From Enterococcus mundtii (GTDB lineage Bacteria; Bacillota; Bacilli; Lactobacillales; Enterococcaceae), in contig NZ_CP018061.1 in the NCBI RefSeq assembly GCF_002813755.1, positions 2,346,001-2,410,000 of the forward strand: a stretch of 64,000 nt of DNA. Reading direction: 5' to 3'. Below, in pieces: positions 7,598 to 15,843 of this stretch. Every line of letters begins with the position of its first letter. The first letter of the stretch is position 1. The position numbers and the translations under genes are program-made. Below the pieces are notes generated by a model, which was not told the DNA's origin, did not search any database, and was given only the letters and a program-made list of their open reading frames with translations.

Positions 7598-8962
7598 TTA
7601 TTTGATAAATACTGAAGCATCGCCGGCTAAGCTTGTTAATTTTCCATTTTCCATCAAGCCCATTTTCTCCATCCAACCTTCAAATTCTTTGATTGGACGT
7701 AAACCGAACAAATCACGGACGGTCGCTGTTTCATGGAAACCTGTCGTTTGATAGTTCAACATCACATCGTCTCCATGAGGAATACCCATGATATACGTAC
7801 AACCAGCTGATGTTAGTAACACAGCTAAGTTTTCCATATCGTTTTGATCTGCTTTCATGTGGTTTGTATAACATACGTCACAACCCATTGATAAACCTGT
7901 TAGTTTACCCATGAAGTGATCTTCTAAACCTGCACGAATGACTTGTTTTGAATCATACAAGTATTCTGGTCCAATAAAACCGACAACAGTATTCACAAGG
8001 AATGGATCAAATTTCTTCGCTAAGCCATAGCAACGTGCTTCCATCGTTACTTGGTCTGCACCAAAATGAGCTTCAGATGATAACTCAGAACCTTGACCAG
8101 TTTCAAAATACATCACGTTCGGTCCAGCTGCTTGACCACTGCTCAATGCTAATGCTTGCGCTTCAGCTAATATGTCCGCATTCAAACCAAACGCAGTGTT
8201 TCCTTTTTCTGATCCAGCAATGGATTGGAAAACTAAACCAGTCGGTGCGCCTTGACGCATGGCTTCCATCTGGGTCGTCACATGAGCCAAAACACAGGTT
8301 TGAGTTGGGATCTCCCATTCGCTACGAAATTCTTCAAATTTATCTAAACAACGTTTCACGCTTTCTGTCGAATCATCCACTGGATTCAATCCGATCAGTG
8401 CATCGCCAGCTCCGTATGATAATCCTTCCATCACAGAAGCCATGATCCCGTCTACGTCATCTGTTGGATGATTGGGTTGTAGACGATTGGAGAAAGTGCC
8501 TGCGCGACCGATTGTTGTATTGGCTGTTTTTTCAATGTGGATCTTTTTTGCGCCCACGATCAAGTCCATATTCGACATCAATTTGCAGACTGCCGCAATC
8601 ATTTCCGCAGTCAATCCACGAGAGATATATTTGATTTCAAAATCTCCTGTTTTGTCTGAAAGGATATATTCTCTTAATTCTGCAACTGTCCAATGTTTGA
8701 TCATGCCGAAAATACGCATGTTGACTTGGTCGATGATGATACGTGTGACTTCATCTTCCTCATAATCAACCACTGGATGGTTGAATAGATCGTTTAAAGT
8801 CAGATGCGATAACACGACTTTTGCTGCTACACGTTCTTCCGCAGAAGTTGCTGCCACACCCGCTAATTTATCTCCTGATTTTTCTTCATTTGCTTTAGCC
8901 AACACTTCTTTGACTGAAGAAAACTGATAGGTTTTGCCAAATAATTTTGTTTTTAAAATCAT
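7598..8962 (-). CDS. eutB: EutB, ethanolamine ammonia-lyase large subunit
   Basis: A 454-residue TIM-barrel catalytic subunit that binds ethanolamine and, together with EutC, the B12 cofactor. Conserved stretches include GLTAEMIAAVCKLMSNMDLI, TIGRAGTFSNRLQPNHPTDD and LSMGCDVCYTNHMKADQND. Length matches the family at about 453. It lies 16 bases after eutA and directly before eutC, so the two lyase subunits are made from adjacent cistrons and their reactivase from the cistron before them. No damaged motif was seen. Confidence 0.97.
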   Translation of the reverse strand: MILKTKLFGKTYQFSSVKEVLAKANEEKSGDKLAGVAATSAEERVAAKVVLSHLTLNDLFNHPVVDYEEDEVTRIIIDQVNMRIFGMIKHWTVAELREYILSDKTGDFEIKYISRGLTAEMIAAVCKLMSNMDLIVGAKKIHIEKTANTTIGRAGTFSNRLQPNHPTDDVDGIMASVMEGLSYGAGDALIGLNPVDDSTESVKRCLDKFEEFRSEWEIPTQTCVLAHVTTQMEAMRQGAPTGLVFQSIAGSEKGNTAFGLNADILAEAQALALSSGQAAGPNVMYFETGQGSELSSEAHFGADQVTMEARCYGLAKKFDPFLVNTVVGFIGPEYLYDSKQVIRAGLEDHFMGKLTGLSMGCDVCYTNHMKADQNDMENLAVLLTSAGCTYIMGIPHGDDVMLNYQTTGFHETATVRDLFGLRPIKEFEGWMEKMGLMENGKLTSLAGDASVFIK

Positions 8963-8978
8963 TTTTCTTGTCGCTCCC

Positions 8979-10403
8979 TTAATTAAATACTAATGTTTTG
9001 ACAACTACTGGTAACACTGCACCTTCGGCGACAGGTTGACCAATATCGATGTAATCCCCATTTTCTACTTTGACGGAATCAATGCAGATGAACGGATAAT
9101 TCCCCGGTAAATACGCATGTAAGGCATGACCTAATGCTTTTGCCATGTCTTCGTCCACCATGATGACGAGTGGGATATTTTCAGTGATCAAGGCAGATAA
9201 CCCTCGAACGATACCTTCCGCATATCGTTGGACATCCGCAAACGTTGGGTTCACGATTCCCTTCATCGCTAAAGCGATTTGTGGTGTTTCTTCCAACCGA
9301 TGCCAAGCCAGCTTTTCATTGATGCGCTCACTCATTGCTTCAGCAGGCAAGGACTCATCTTCTTGGGAAACTTTCAAGATCGGAATATTTTTGATTGGCA
9401 GGATCTGCTCATGATAAGCGATCGTACTGCCGCTAATATCAGCAGTATGTGAACCTGCCCCGACCACCGTTGCCCGAATCGTTTCGTTACTTTGTAAGAT
9501 TTCTTTTTCCGCGAAAATTTGCGATTTTCGTAAAGCCGTACCTAATAACAGACCGATATCCCCATACTTGAACATATCTGTCACTTCTTCGATCAAGCAA
9601 TCCGCTACACCACCAGAAAAAGTGACGATTGGTAGTTCGCCATCTAGCCGTAACCCTCGGTTCGTAATGAATAACTCATAAAATGGACTTCGTTTTCCGA
9701 TCCCCACGCTATTCGCCAAAACTTTTACTAACTCATCAATCACTGGTTGGATGGCGGGAACAGAAGCTTTTGTTCCAACTTTTAACGGCAATCTCAACTG
9801 CTCGATCATTTCTGTGATCTTTGGTGAAATATACGAAATAATCCCTGCTTGATCGACCTTGATTAGTCGACCGCCGATATCAAAACATGCGGTATCATTG
9901 ATTTCCCCATCAGTGAAGACGACTAAGTTACTCGTGCCACCGCCGATATCGATGTTGACGACCGAAGCATGACGCTTTGTCGAATACTCTTGCGCGCCTG
10001 CCCCTTTTCCGGCAATGATACTTTCAAGATCTGGGCCAGCTGTCGCGACCACGAAATCCCCAGCAAAACCACTCAACGCTTGTAATACTTTGCTCGCATT
10101 GGCTTTACGAGCTGTTTCACCGGTGATGATCACCGCACCCATTTGGATTTGTTGCTTCTCGATTCCTGCTTGTTGATATTGTCGGGAAACAAACGCTTTG
10201 ATTGCTTCATCATCAATCATTGTCTGATTGATCAAAGGAGTGAAGATGATTTCACTACGGTAGATCACTTCCTTATCTGAGATCGTGATCCGCGGAACGG
10301 AAAACGCAGAGGCGAAATTTTCGATCGTCAGCTCCGACAAAACAAGCTGGGTCGTTGAAGTACCTAAATCGATCCCTACAGTAAGAATTTTTTCTTTTGC
10401 CAT
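8979..10403 (-). CDS. eutA: EutA, reactivating factor for ethanolamine ammonia-lyase
   Basis: A 474-residue actin/Hsp70-fold ATPase that releases damaged cobalamin from the lyase. The phosphate-binding motif VGIDLGTSTTQLVLSEL is near the N-terminus, a second nucleotide motif NIDIGGGTSNLVVF near residue 150, and a third, GAGSHTADISG, near residue 320. An ORF start 8 codons upstream (10427) is possible, but the ATG at 10403 has AAAGGAG at normal spacing. Its leader overlaps the 3' end of eutW and carries an EutV-responsive terminator, so eutA begins the main enzymatic transcript. Confidence 0.94.
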   Translation of the reverse strand: MAKEKILTVGIDLGTSTTQLVLSELTIENFASAFSVPRITISDKEVIYRSEIIFTPLINQTMIDDEAIKAFVSRQYQQAGIEKQQIQMGAVIITGETARKANASKVLQALSGFAGDFVVATAGPDLESIIAGKGAGAQEYSTKRHASVVNIDIGGGTSNLVVFTDGEINDTACFDIGGRLIKVDQAGIISYISPKITEMIEQLRLPLKVGTKASVPAIQPVIDELVKVLANSVGIGKRSPFYELFITNRGLRLDGELPIVTFSGGVADCLIEEVTDMFKYGDIGLLLGTALRKSQIFAEKEILQSNETIRATVVGAGSHTADISGSTIAYHEQILPIKNIPILKVSQEDESLPAEAMSERINEKLAWHRLEETPQIALAMKGIVNPTFADVQRYAEGIVRGLSALITENIPLVIMVDEDMAKALGHALHAYLPGNYPFICIDSVKVENGDYIDIGQPVAEGAVLPVVVKTLVFN

Positions 10404-10430
10404 CTTTTTTCTCCTTTCTACAAACAAAAA

Positions 10431-10510
10431 ATGCTTAAAGACAGCCTAGAATTTCTTCTACGCATCTTTAAGCATCGTTGCTTTTTCACCGAACAACATC
10501 TTTGGTGTTC
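10431..10510 (-). promoter_or_regulatory. EutV-responsive ANTAR leader of eutA with terminator
   Basis: Read on the minus strand. Hairpin P1 (10491-10510) has loop AAAGAT and lies within the end of eutW. Hairpin P2 (10470-10482, AGCAACGATGCTT) has loop AACGAT. Both six-base loops carry A at position 1 and G at position 4, the known ANTAR recognition pattern. P2 shares bases with a terminator whose arms are ATGCTTAAAGA and TCTTTAAGCAT (10431-10475), followed by six U. Phosphorylated EutV binding P1/P2 should block the terminator and let transcription continue into eutA. Confidence 0.88.
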
Positions 10511-11913
10511 TGTTCAAAATAGAAACAAGTTTTTGTTCCTTTATTGGATGATTCAATTTTCACTTTCCCTTTTAGCTTATCTTTGATATAGCTATTCACG
10601 ATCATCAAACCTAAACTGGTCTCTTTGTTTCGGTTGACATCATAGCCATTGCCGTCATCTGTAACAGTGATCGTAATGACTTTATTTTCGATTTCTCCTC
10701 TGACTTCAACTATGCCATGTTGATCTGCCTCAAAGGCATGGTCAAAGATATTTTGGAGTAACTCGTTGACGACTAAGGAAATGGAAACCATTTGGTCGCT
10801 AGAAACAGTGATCGTCGGATCAACCGTTAGAGTCAAGCGGACTTTCTCCGGATTGAAAATATGCCGGAAATTGTACATCACTGCTTCAAGCATTTGACGC
10901 AAGGAAACATTATCTTCCACTTGCTTCGACAATAATTCATGTGTCATCGCGATTGCCATGATCCGGTTCACACTTTCTTTTAGTACTTTACTAGCCTCTT
11001 TGCTAGTGGTACGGCGTGCTTGGATCCTCAATAATGAAACGACGGACTGTAAATTATTTTTGACACGGTGATGGATCTCGCGGATCGCCACCGATTTTGA
11101 GACGATTTCATCTTCTTTCTTTTTCACTTCTGTATTATCTTGAATAATCATTGCTACTCTCGATCCTGCATCAATCCAAACTTTTCGAATATTAAAGTAA
11201 TAATTTAAATACGCGGTCTCTAATTCGATCAACCGATTTTCGGTCTGATCGTTCATCTGATAAAGAACATATTCGAACGTTGTATAATCAAGAGAGAGAT
11301 TGTCATAGTGTAAATCATTGATCATTTCGCGATAGCCTAGTTTTCGGTATAATTCTTTGGCCCGATGATTCGCCAAGACCAGATTTCCTGTGGTCGTATC
11401 AAAAATCAAGACTGCTTCGGCTAGCTGGTCCATGATCAAAGGATCGAATGTGGATTCGACCGCTATTGTCCCTTGCTCGTTTGACTGTAGTTCTTGTCGT
11501 TCAACTGCCCCAATCGGTTGCTCGACTCCCTCTTCTACGATGATCACACCGATCGTTCTTTGTTCATTGCGAATCGGAAAAATGTTTTGCTTGATCAAGC
11601 GATTTTCTTGCGTGACTGCTAACAACCCAATGCTATTCAAGCTTGTTTCCATCGTCCGTAAGACGCCAGGTTCATTTTTTAGTAACGCTTCTTTTCCGAC
11701 AACTTCATATTTATATAATGAGGGGATATGTTTTGGCTTCTTATGATAGACAACTAATGCTTCTTTGGTCATTTCATTAAAGACATCGATGAACACATCT
11801 GCCATCTCATAATGCTTAGACTCTGCTAAATAAGCACTCGTCCGACAAAGCTCTTGGATATCTGACTGGGTTAGGTTGGTATAACGCTGACATAATGTAT
11901 TGATTCGTTTCAT
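10486..11913 (-). CDS. eutW: EutW, ethanolamine-sensing histidine kinase
   Basis: A 475-residue kinase without obvious membrane segments, hence cytosolic. The N-terminal 150 residues would be the sensor part, followed by a PAS-like region (PLIMDQLAEAVLIFDTTTGNLVLANHRAKE) near 160-280. The HisKA_2-type phosphoacceptor box is REIHHRVKNNLQSVVSLLRI near 285, and the ATPase domain has N- and G-box text VVNELLQNIFDHAFEA and VTDDGNGYD. It phosphorylates EutV when ethanolamine is present. Its start overlaps the eutV stop by one base and its 3' end holds part of the eutA leader. Confidence 0.94.
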   Translation of the reverse strand: MKRINTLCQRYTNLTQSDIQELCRTSAYLAESKHYEMADVFIDVFNEMTKEALVVYHKKPKHIPSLYKYEVVGKEALLKNEPGVLRTMETSLNSIGLLAVTQENRLIKQNIFPIRNEQRTIGVIIVEEGVEQPIGAVERQELQSNEQGTIAVESTFDPLIMDQLAEAVLIFDTTTGNLVLANHRAKELYRKLGYREMINDLHYDNLSLDYTTFEYVLYQMNDQTENRLIELETAYLNYYFNIRKVWIDAGSRVAMIIQDNTEVKKKEDEIVSKSVAIREIHHRVKNNLQSVVSLLRIQARRTTSKEASKVLKESVNRIMAIAMTHELLSKQVEDNVSLRQMLEAVMYNFRHIFNPEKVRLTLTVDPTITVSSDQMVSISLVVNELLQNIFDHAFEADQHGIVEVRGEIENKVITITVTDDGNGYDVNRNKETSLGLMIVNSYIKDKLKGKVKIESSNKGTKTCFYFEQNTKDVVR

Positions 11914-12491
11914 TATTCATCATCCATAATAATCAATTCTGCGATGTCACTCATCCGTGCGCGTTTGTTCATACTTAATGTACGTAACATCTGGTAAGCT
12001 TCTTCTTCAGAAATATTATTTTCTTTTGCTAAGATCCCTTTTGCCTTCTCCACAACTTTTCGTTCTTCCAGTTTCAACTGTAGTTTGTCGATCTGCTGCA
12101 GCAAGTTTTGGGTTTCTTTCCCTCTGGCGATCCCCATTTCAATGGTTGGGATCAATGATTTTGCATCTAATGGTTTTACCAGGTAACCGATTGCTCCTAA
12201 TTTCTTCGCTTTCTCCGTATTCTCATGATCACTGTAAGCAGAAAGAAACACGATACTCCCTGCTAACTGATCTTGGATGATTTTTTTACCGGACTTTAGA
12301 CCATCTAAAATCGGCATTTGGATATCCATCAATACGAGATCCGGCTTAGTCTCTTTACAAACTTCGATTGCTTCAAATCCATCTGCGGCTTCCCCAACAA
12401 CTTCATAACCAGCTTCCAGTAGAATATCTCGAGTGTCCAATCGTGTGATTGGTTCATCGTCTACTATCACAATTCTGCCCTTCATATTCAA
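11913..12491 (-). CDS. eutV: EutV, ANTAR response regulator and antiterminator
   Basis: A 192-residue protein. The receiver domain (about 1-120) has acidic residues in IVDDEPITR and the phosphoacceptor aspartate in PDLVLMDIQMPILDG. A coiled-coil linker (LLQQIDKLQLKLEERKVVEK) leads to a C-terminal ANTAR domain (AKGILAKENNISEEEAYQML, then RTLSMNKRARMSDIAE). ANTAR dimers bind paired hexaloop hairpins in RNA and prevent terminator formation. Four such leaders are present in this locus. It lies 20 bases after eutS and is co-transcribed with its kinase, a positive feedback arrangement. Confidence 0.96.
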   Translation of the reverse strand: MNMKGRIVIVDDEPITRLDTRDILLEAGYEVVGEAADGFEAIEVCKETKPDLVLMDIQMPILDGLKSGKKIIQDQLAGSIVFLSAYSDHENTEKAKKLGAIGYLVKPLDAKSLIPTIEMGIARGKETQNLLQQIDKLQLKLEERKVVEKAKGILAKENNISEEEAYQMLRTLSMNKRARMSDIAELIIMDDE

Positions 12492-12511
12492 TACGCTTTG
12501 TCTCCCCCGAA

Positions 12512-12859
12512 CTAAGTTCTTGTAATTTCACACGTCACAGAGAATTGCAAAATCTGTTTGAGTCCATCCAATACAGCATGTAATGCTGCTTCAACAGAAC
12601 TCACGTCGCCAGAAATAACTACTGAACCAGAGAAACGATCGATAAAACCAATCGTAATGTCACCACTTTTCGTTGCAATATCCACAGCAATGATTGCGGC
12701 TTCACTTGGCGTGATCGTCAAAATCCCTAACGCATTGCTTGTGCCTGCCGGTAATCCTAATTTTGTATAGACTTCCTTGTCGGGACTTGCAATGATGTGG
12801 GCTAAAGTGACTTGTTTTCCTGGGACGTATTCTTGGATCATTCGTTGTTTTTCTTCCAA
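12512..12859 (-). CDS. eutS: EutS, hexameric shell protein
   Basis: A 115-residue permuted BMC-domain protein of the EutS/PduU type. The N-terminus [28 protein letters not shown] and the middle [24 protein letters not shown] are characteristic. EutS hexamers can be bent in EutS structures, suggesting an edge position in the shell. It is the first gene after its own promoter and ANTAR leader and is followed by eutV and eutW, so shell and regulators are co-induced. Confidence 0.95.
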   Translation of the reverse strand: MEEKQRMIQEYVPGKQVTLAHIIASPDKEVYTKLGLPAGTSNALGILTITPSEAAIIAVDIATKSGDITIGFIDRFSGSVVISGDVSSVEAALHAVLDGLKQILQFSVTCEITRT

Positions 12860-12889
12860 ACAAGACTCGCTCCTTCATTTTAAGCAATA

Positions 12890-12982
12890 AAAAATCCTCA
12901 ATAATAAGCCATAAAGTGTTCACTTTACGCTTGTTATTAAGGGCCCCATTGCTCTTAAATTTTGAAGCACTCCGTTGTGCTC
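12890..12982 (-). promoter_or_regulatory. EutV-responsive ANTAR leader of eutS with terminator
   Basis: P1 (12964-12982) has stem GAGCAC/GTGCTT and loop AACGGA. P2 (12941-12953, AGCAATGGGGCCC) has loop AATGGG. Both loops keep A1 and G4. P2 overlaps the 5' arm of a long terminator (about 12898-12943) closing on AAGTGAACACTT and followed by six U on the minus strand. P1 begins almost at the predicted transcription start, so nearly the whole leader is regulatory RNA. Confidence 0.9.
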
Positions 12983-12986
12983 ATTC

Positions 12987-13015
12987 ATTATATGTTAACC
13001 TTTTCACGATGTCAA
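12987..13015 (-). promoter_or_regulatory. Promoter of eutS-eutV-eutW
   Basis: Minus strand: TTGACA (13010-13015), a 17-base spacer and TATAAT (12987-12992), a perfect sigma-A consensus. The predicted start near 12980 coincides with the first ANTAR hairpin. A consensus promoter fits constitutive initiation with control at termination. Confidence 0.9.
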
Positions 13016-13018
13016 TCT

Positions 13019-14149
13019 TTATAAAATGGCTTTTAATATTGCTCTAACGCCTTTTTCATCTGCTTTACGAGGATTCGTTCTCGTGCAACCATCTGCTAAG
13101 GCAGCGGTGGCAATCGCTTCTTCTTGTACTAATACTTCTTTTGAAGACAAGCCGTATTCACTCAACGTCGCTGGCATCTCTAATTTTTCTCGTAGCTGTT
13201 TGATCATACGAATTAAATTCTGCACACCTAAACGAGGATTTTTTGTTTGCGTATTGCTTATGCAGTTTGCTAATGCCGTATATCGTTCAGCCACTTTGAT
13301 TTCGGTCACTTGACCATTTCCTAAACCACTATTGTAAGCAATCACTTCTGGCAGTAAGATCCCATTGATCCGTCCATGTGGCACATGTAAACGAGCGCCA
13401 GCCGCATGAGCGATTCCATGATTTAGTCCTAGTGAAGTCGAATTGAATGCCATCCCTGCCATACAAGAAGCTACGTGCATTTGCTCTCTCGCTTCTTTAT
13501 CTTGGCCATTTTTGTAGGCTCGTTCTAAATATTCAAAAACTAACGCAACCACTTTCTCACATAAGGCATCTGCTACTCCATTCGCTTCTGTGGAAACATA
13601 GGATTCAATGACGTGGGTCAGCACATCCATTCCTGTATCAGCAGTGATTTTAGGTGGAACACTCATGACTAATCCGGTATCTAATATCGCAATATCCGGT
13701 TGGATCTCTTCTGTTACTAAAGGGATTTTCAACCCCAATTCACTGATCGTGATCACTGAGAAGTTTGTCACCTCAGACCCTGTCCCACTGGTTGTTGGGA
13801 TTGCAATAAATTGGGCAGTCAAGAGACCCATTGTCTTTTGCCCAAAATATTTCATTGCTTTCGCTGCATCGATGGCTGAACCGCCACCGATTGCCACGAT
13901 GATTTCACTTTGAAAACTTTCCATTTCTTTGATGCCTGAAACGATTTTATCAAGTGGTGGATCAGGAATAATATCACTAAATACGTGATACTGATTTAAA
14001 TAAGTCGTGACTTTTTCTACCATGCCATTTTCTACCATAAAGGGATCAGTAACGATGAAAACACGCTTATCTTTAACATTCTCAAGACTTTGTAACGCAT
14101 CTTCCCCCACAATGATCTGTGTCGAGAATTGTATACTTTCCACGAACAT
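13019..14149 (-). CDS. eutG: EutG, iron-dependent alcohol dehydrogenase
   Basis: A 376-residue class III (iron-containing) alcohol dehydrogenase that reduces acetaldehyde to ethanol and regenerates NAD. The N-terminal Rossmann motif GGGSAIDAAKAM and the substrate/metal region GTGSEVTNFSVIT are present; metal histidines lie in LNHGIAHAAGARLHVPHGRINGI. The AGGAGG site is only one base from the ATG at 14149, so the GTG two codons later (14143, protein starting MESIQFSTQ) has better spacing and may be the real start. Expression follows the EutX-like riboswitch/ANTAR leader. Confidence 0.93.
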   Translation of the reverse strand: MFVESIQFSTQIIVGEDALQSLENVKDKRVFIVTDPFMVENGMVEKVTTYLNQYHVFSDIIPDPPLDKIVSGIKEMESFQSEIIVAIGGGSAIDAAKAMKYFGQKTMGLLTAQFIAIPTTSGTGSEVTNFSVITISELGLKIPLVTEEIQPDIAILDTGLVMSVPPKITADTGMDVLTHVIESYVSTEANGVADALCEKVVALVFEYLERAYKNGQDKEAREQMHVASCMAGMAFNSTSLGLNHGIAHAAGARLHVPHGRINGILLPEVIAYNSGLGNGQVTEIKVAERYTALANCISNTQTKNPRLGVQNLIRMIKQLREKLEMPATLSEYGLSSKEVLVQEEAIATAALADGCTRTNPRKADEKGVRAILKAIL

Positions 14150-14164
14150 TCCTCCTTGAAAACA

Positions 14165-14255
14165 AAATAAAAGAGACTTCAAACCAATGGAAATCAAAAG
14201 ATCCATTTGTCTGAAGCCCCTTTGCTTCTTTTACAATCCATACAACAGTGTATGG
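14165..14255 (-). promoter_or_regulatory. EutV-responsive ANTAR leader of eutG with terminator
   Basis: P1 (14238-14255) has stem CCATAC/GTATGG and loop ACTGTT. P2 (14214-14226) reads AGCAAAGGGGCTT, a perfect match to the published ANTAR-target consensus AGCAANGRRGCUY, with loop AAAGGG. A1 and G4 are kept in both loops. P2 overlaps a strong terminator, arms GGCTTCAGAC and GTTTGAAGTC (about 14173-14220), followed by a U-rich tract. This is the clearest of the four EutV targets here. Confidence 0.92.
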
Positions 14256-14471
14256 TGTCTATTCTGTAATTATTAATCAACACATGCGCTGGGAATCAGC
14301 AGTACGCCATTGTACTTGAAATCTCTTTCCCCATTGAAAGACCAGCCCAATATTCCCATACACATCATCGTGCTATGTGTGGGATTGAATCAAATATTCT
14401 TGGGCTGACTTTCAAAAAACGTCATTTTTTTAGCAACACCCTGTTTTGCCTCGAAACAGTTTGCCCAATAA

Positions 14472-14570
14472 TGAAAAATAAGAAAAGACCTGACTTAAAA
14501 GCTTGAACGCTTTATCACAGTGGCGGGACCGTGCCAGCATCTCACTGGCTTCCATTCGTATCTTTCATAA
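14472..14570 (-). promoter_or_regulatory. Adenosylcobalamin riboswitch upstream of eutG
   Basis: On the minus strand the element contains the hairpin GCCAGTGAGATGCTGGC, then the conserved core ACGGTCCCGCCACTGTGA, then the B12-box-like AAGTCAGGTC near its 3' end. ATGAAA and TTTCAT at the edges can form P1. This order is that of cobalamin riboswitches, in a compact form. Confidence 0.92.
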
Positions 14571-14591
14571 ACATTTGATTAATCTAACAGC

Positions 14592-14620
14592 ACTTTACCA
14601 TACTGTTTGTGAAAAATCAA
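14592..14620 (-). promoter_or_regulatory. Promoter of the EutX-like RNA/eutG
   Basis: Minus strand: TTGATT (14615-14620), a 17-base spacer and TAAAGT (14592-14597), placed about 20 bases before the riboswitch and just beyond the stop of the adenosyltransferase gene. The match is good but not perfect, and some read-through from eutP is also possible. Confidence 0.65.
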
Positions 14621-14628
14621 ACACTTTT

Positions 14629-15210
14629 TTATAAACCTTCTTCTTTTATCTTATGGAAGACCTTCTCTCCTCTTGTATAAAAAACATCCTCTTGCCCCAT
14701 TTGCACATTCATATAACGCGCCAACGCATAAAAATAGTCAGACAAGCGATTCACAAACACGATCACTTCAGGATTGATCGCCGCAGTCGCACTTAAACGG
14801 ACGATATGACGTTCCCCGCGACGAGCAATCGTTCGTGCCACATGGACCATGCTCGCTCCTTGACAGCCCCCTGGTAAAATAAATCGTTCGATATCCGGCG
14901 ATTGCTGTGTGTAAAAATCAATCCGTTCTTCCAACCAAGTTACGCTTTCTTGTTGGACTTTAAGCGGTCTTCCATCTTCCAAGACCGTTGATAGATCAGT
15001 CCCTACATCAAATAAAAATTGTTGTAGTTCTTCCAATTCCTCCTTAAAAACGTCTTGTTCTTTTGACAATTGACTGATCGTATAGCCCAACCATGAGTTC
15101 AATTCATCGATCGTCCCATAACTTTCCACACGATCTGAATCTTTCGATACACTATGACCACCAACTAGTTTCGTCATTCCCTTGTCGCCTGTTTTTGTGT
15201 AGATTTTCAT
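14629..15210 (-). CDS. PduO-type ATP:cob(I)alamin adenosyltransferase
   Basis: A 193-residue enzyme that makes adenosylcobalamin from ATP and cob(I)alamin. The ATP-binding N-terminal motif KIYTKTGDKGMTKLVGG, the YGTIDELNSWLGY segment and the PduO signature ILPGGCQGASMVHVARTIAR followed by RGERH are all intact. It supplies the EutBC cofactor. The start overlaps the eutP stop (ATGA) and has GGAGGAG. In E. faecalis the gene in this position serves the EutT role. It is one of three adenosyltransferase-related genes in this window. Confidence 0.94.
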   Translation of the reverse strand: MKIYTKTGDKGMTKLVGGHSVSKDSDRVESYGTIDELNSWLGYTISQLSKEQDVFKEELEELQQFLFDVGTDLSTVLEDGRPLKVQQESVTWLEERIDFYTQQSPDIERFILPGGCQGASMVHVARTIARRGERHIVRLSATAAINPEVIVFVNRLSDYFYALARYMNVQMGQEDVFYTRGEKVFHKIKEEGL

Positions 15211-15644
15211 GATTCTCCTCCTAAGTACTCAATCAATTCTGCTAGTCCCGTTTTTTCGACTGATGAGACTTCAAACAGTTTCGTTGCTCCAGCTGCAAGC
15301 AATTGTTCACGTACACGCGCCAACTCTTTCTCGTCTTTCACTAGATCAACTTTGGTCATGATCCCGATGACTTCTTTTGGAAAGATGTGGCCAAAGCCTG
15401 GTGAAAAAATCTGTTCTTGGTCTAACGCACTTTGCATCAAACCAATGACATCTGCTTCTGCCGCTGTCACAGTCAAAGCAGCGTAGTATTGGCGATGTAG
15501 AATAAATTCCCCTGGTGTATCGATCATCTCAGGATGAAATTCTACCGCTTGGGTCTTATCATAAACGATTGCTTCTCCTCGCAAGGCTTGACAAAGAGTG
15601 GTCTTTCCACAGCCAATCGCACCCATTAAAATGATTCTCCTCAT
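15207..15644 (-). CDS. eutP: EutP, small P-loop GTPase-like protein
   Basis: A 145-residue protein of the EutP/PduV family. Walker A is GAIGCGKTT near the N-terminus, a DTPGEF motif follows near residue 42, and the guanine-specificity text TKVDL lies near residue 97. EutP and its homologue PduV have been linked to acetate kinase activity or to microcompartment positioning; the role in this organism is not settled by sequence. It begins the locus, has a GGAGGAGAGG site and sits behind a promoter and an ANTAR leader. Confidence 0.92.
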   Translation of the reverse strand: MRRIILMGAIGCGKTTLCQALRGEAIVYDKTQAVEFHPEMIDTPGEFILHRQYYAALTVTAAEADVIGLMQSALDQEQIFSPGFGHIFPKEVIGIMTKVDLVKDEKELARVREQLLAAGATKLFEVSSVEKTGLAELIEYLGGES

Positions 15645-15658
15645 TTACCTCTCCTCCA

Positions 15659-15739
15659 TAAAAAAAGCCTAAAAAAGCAGAATAATCTCTACTTTTTTAG
15701 GCGGCATTGCCATATTCAACCGCACACATCTTTGTGTGC
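15659..15739 (-). promoter_or_regulatory. EutV-responsive ANTAR leader of eutP with terminator
   Basis: P1 (15722-15739) has stem GCACAC/GTGTGC and loop AAAGAT. P2 (15700-15711, GGCAATGCCGCC) has only a 3-bp GGC/GCC stem and loop AATGCC, still with A1 and G4. P2 shares bases with the terminator arms GCCTAAAAAAG and CTTTTTTAGGC (about 15666-15701), followed by a run of U. P2 departs from the usual AGCAA consensus. Confidence 0.85.
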
Positions 15740-15750
15740 TTCTTTTCACT

Positions 15751-15779
15751 AGTGTAATCGCTTCTCTCAGGTTTGTCAA
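15751..15779 (-). promoter_or_regulatory. Promoter of eutP
   Basis: Minus strand: TTGACA (15774-15779), a 17-base spacer and TACACT (15751-15756). The predicted start is only a few bases before hairpin P1 of the leader, the same geometry as at eutS. Confidence 0.8.
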
Positions 15780-15843
15780 AATAAATCTTGCTCTATAATA
15801 ACGAAAAACAATGAAAAATCTATTATATCATGTACATAAATTT

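Larger units (their letters stand above)
14165..14585 (-). ncRNA. EutX-like regulatory RNA (riboswitch plus ANTAR element)
   Basis: The 420-base gap between the adenosyltransferase gene and eutG has its own promoter, a cobalamin riboswitch, a long imperfect hairpin (14343-14406, outer arms CAGCCCAA/TTGGGCTG) and a complete ANTAR pair with terminator. In E. faecalis the same arrangement makes EutX: without adenosylcobalamin the long RNA sequesters EutV, with it the RNA is shortened and EutV is freed. Synteny and motifs support the same job here. The cofactor-dependent early terminator could not be placed with certainty. Confidence 0.8.

Noticed and set aside
12702..12923. A 73-residue minus-strand ORF across the eutS leader
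   Set aside because: It reads through the ANTAR terminator and overlaps eutS out of frame; the leader is structural RNA.
14343..14406. Large hairpin in the eutG leader as an intrinsic terminator
   Set aside because: It is imperfect and lacks a U-run on the minus strand, so I kept it only as part of the EutX-like RNA.
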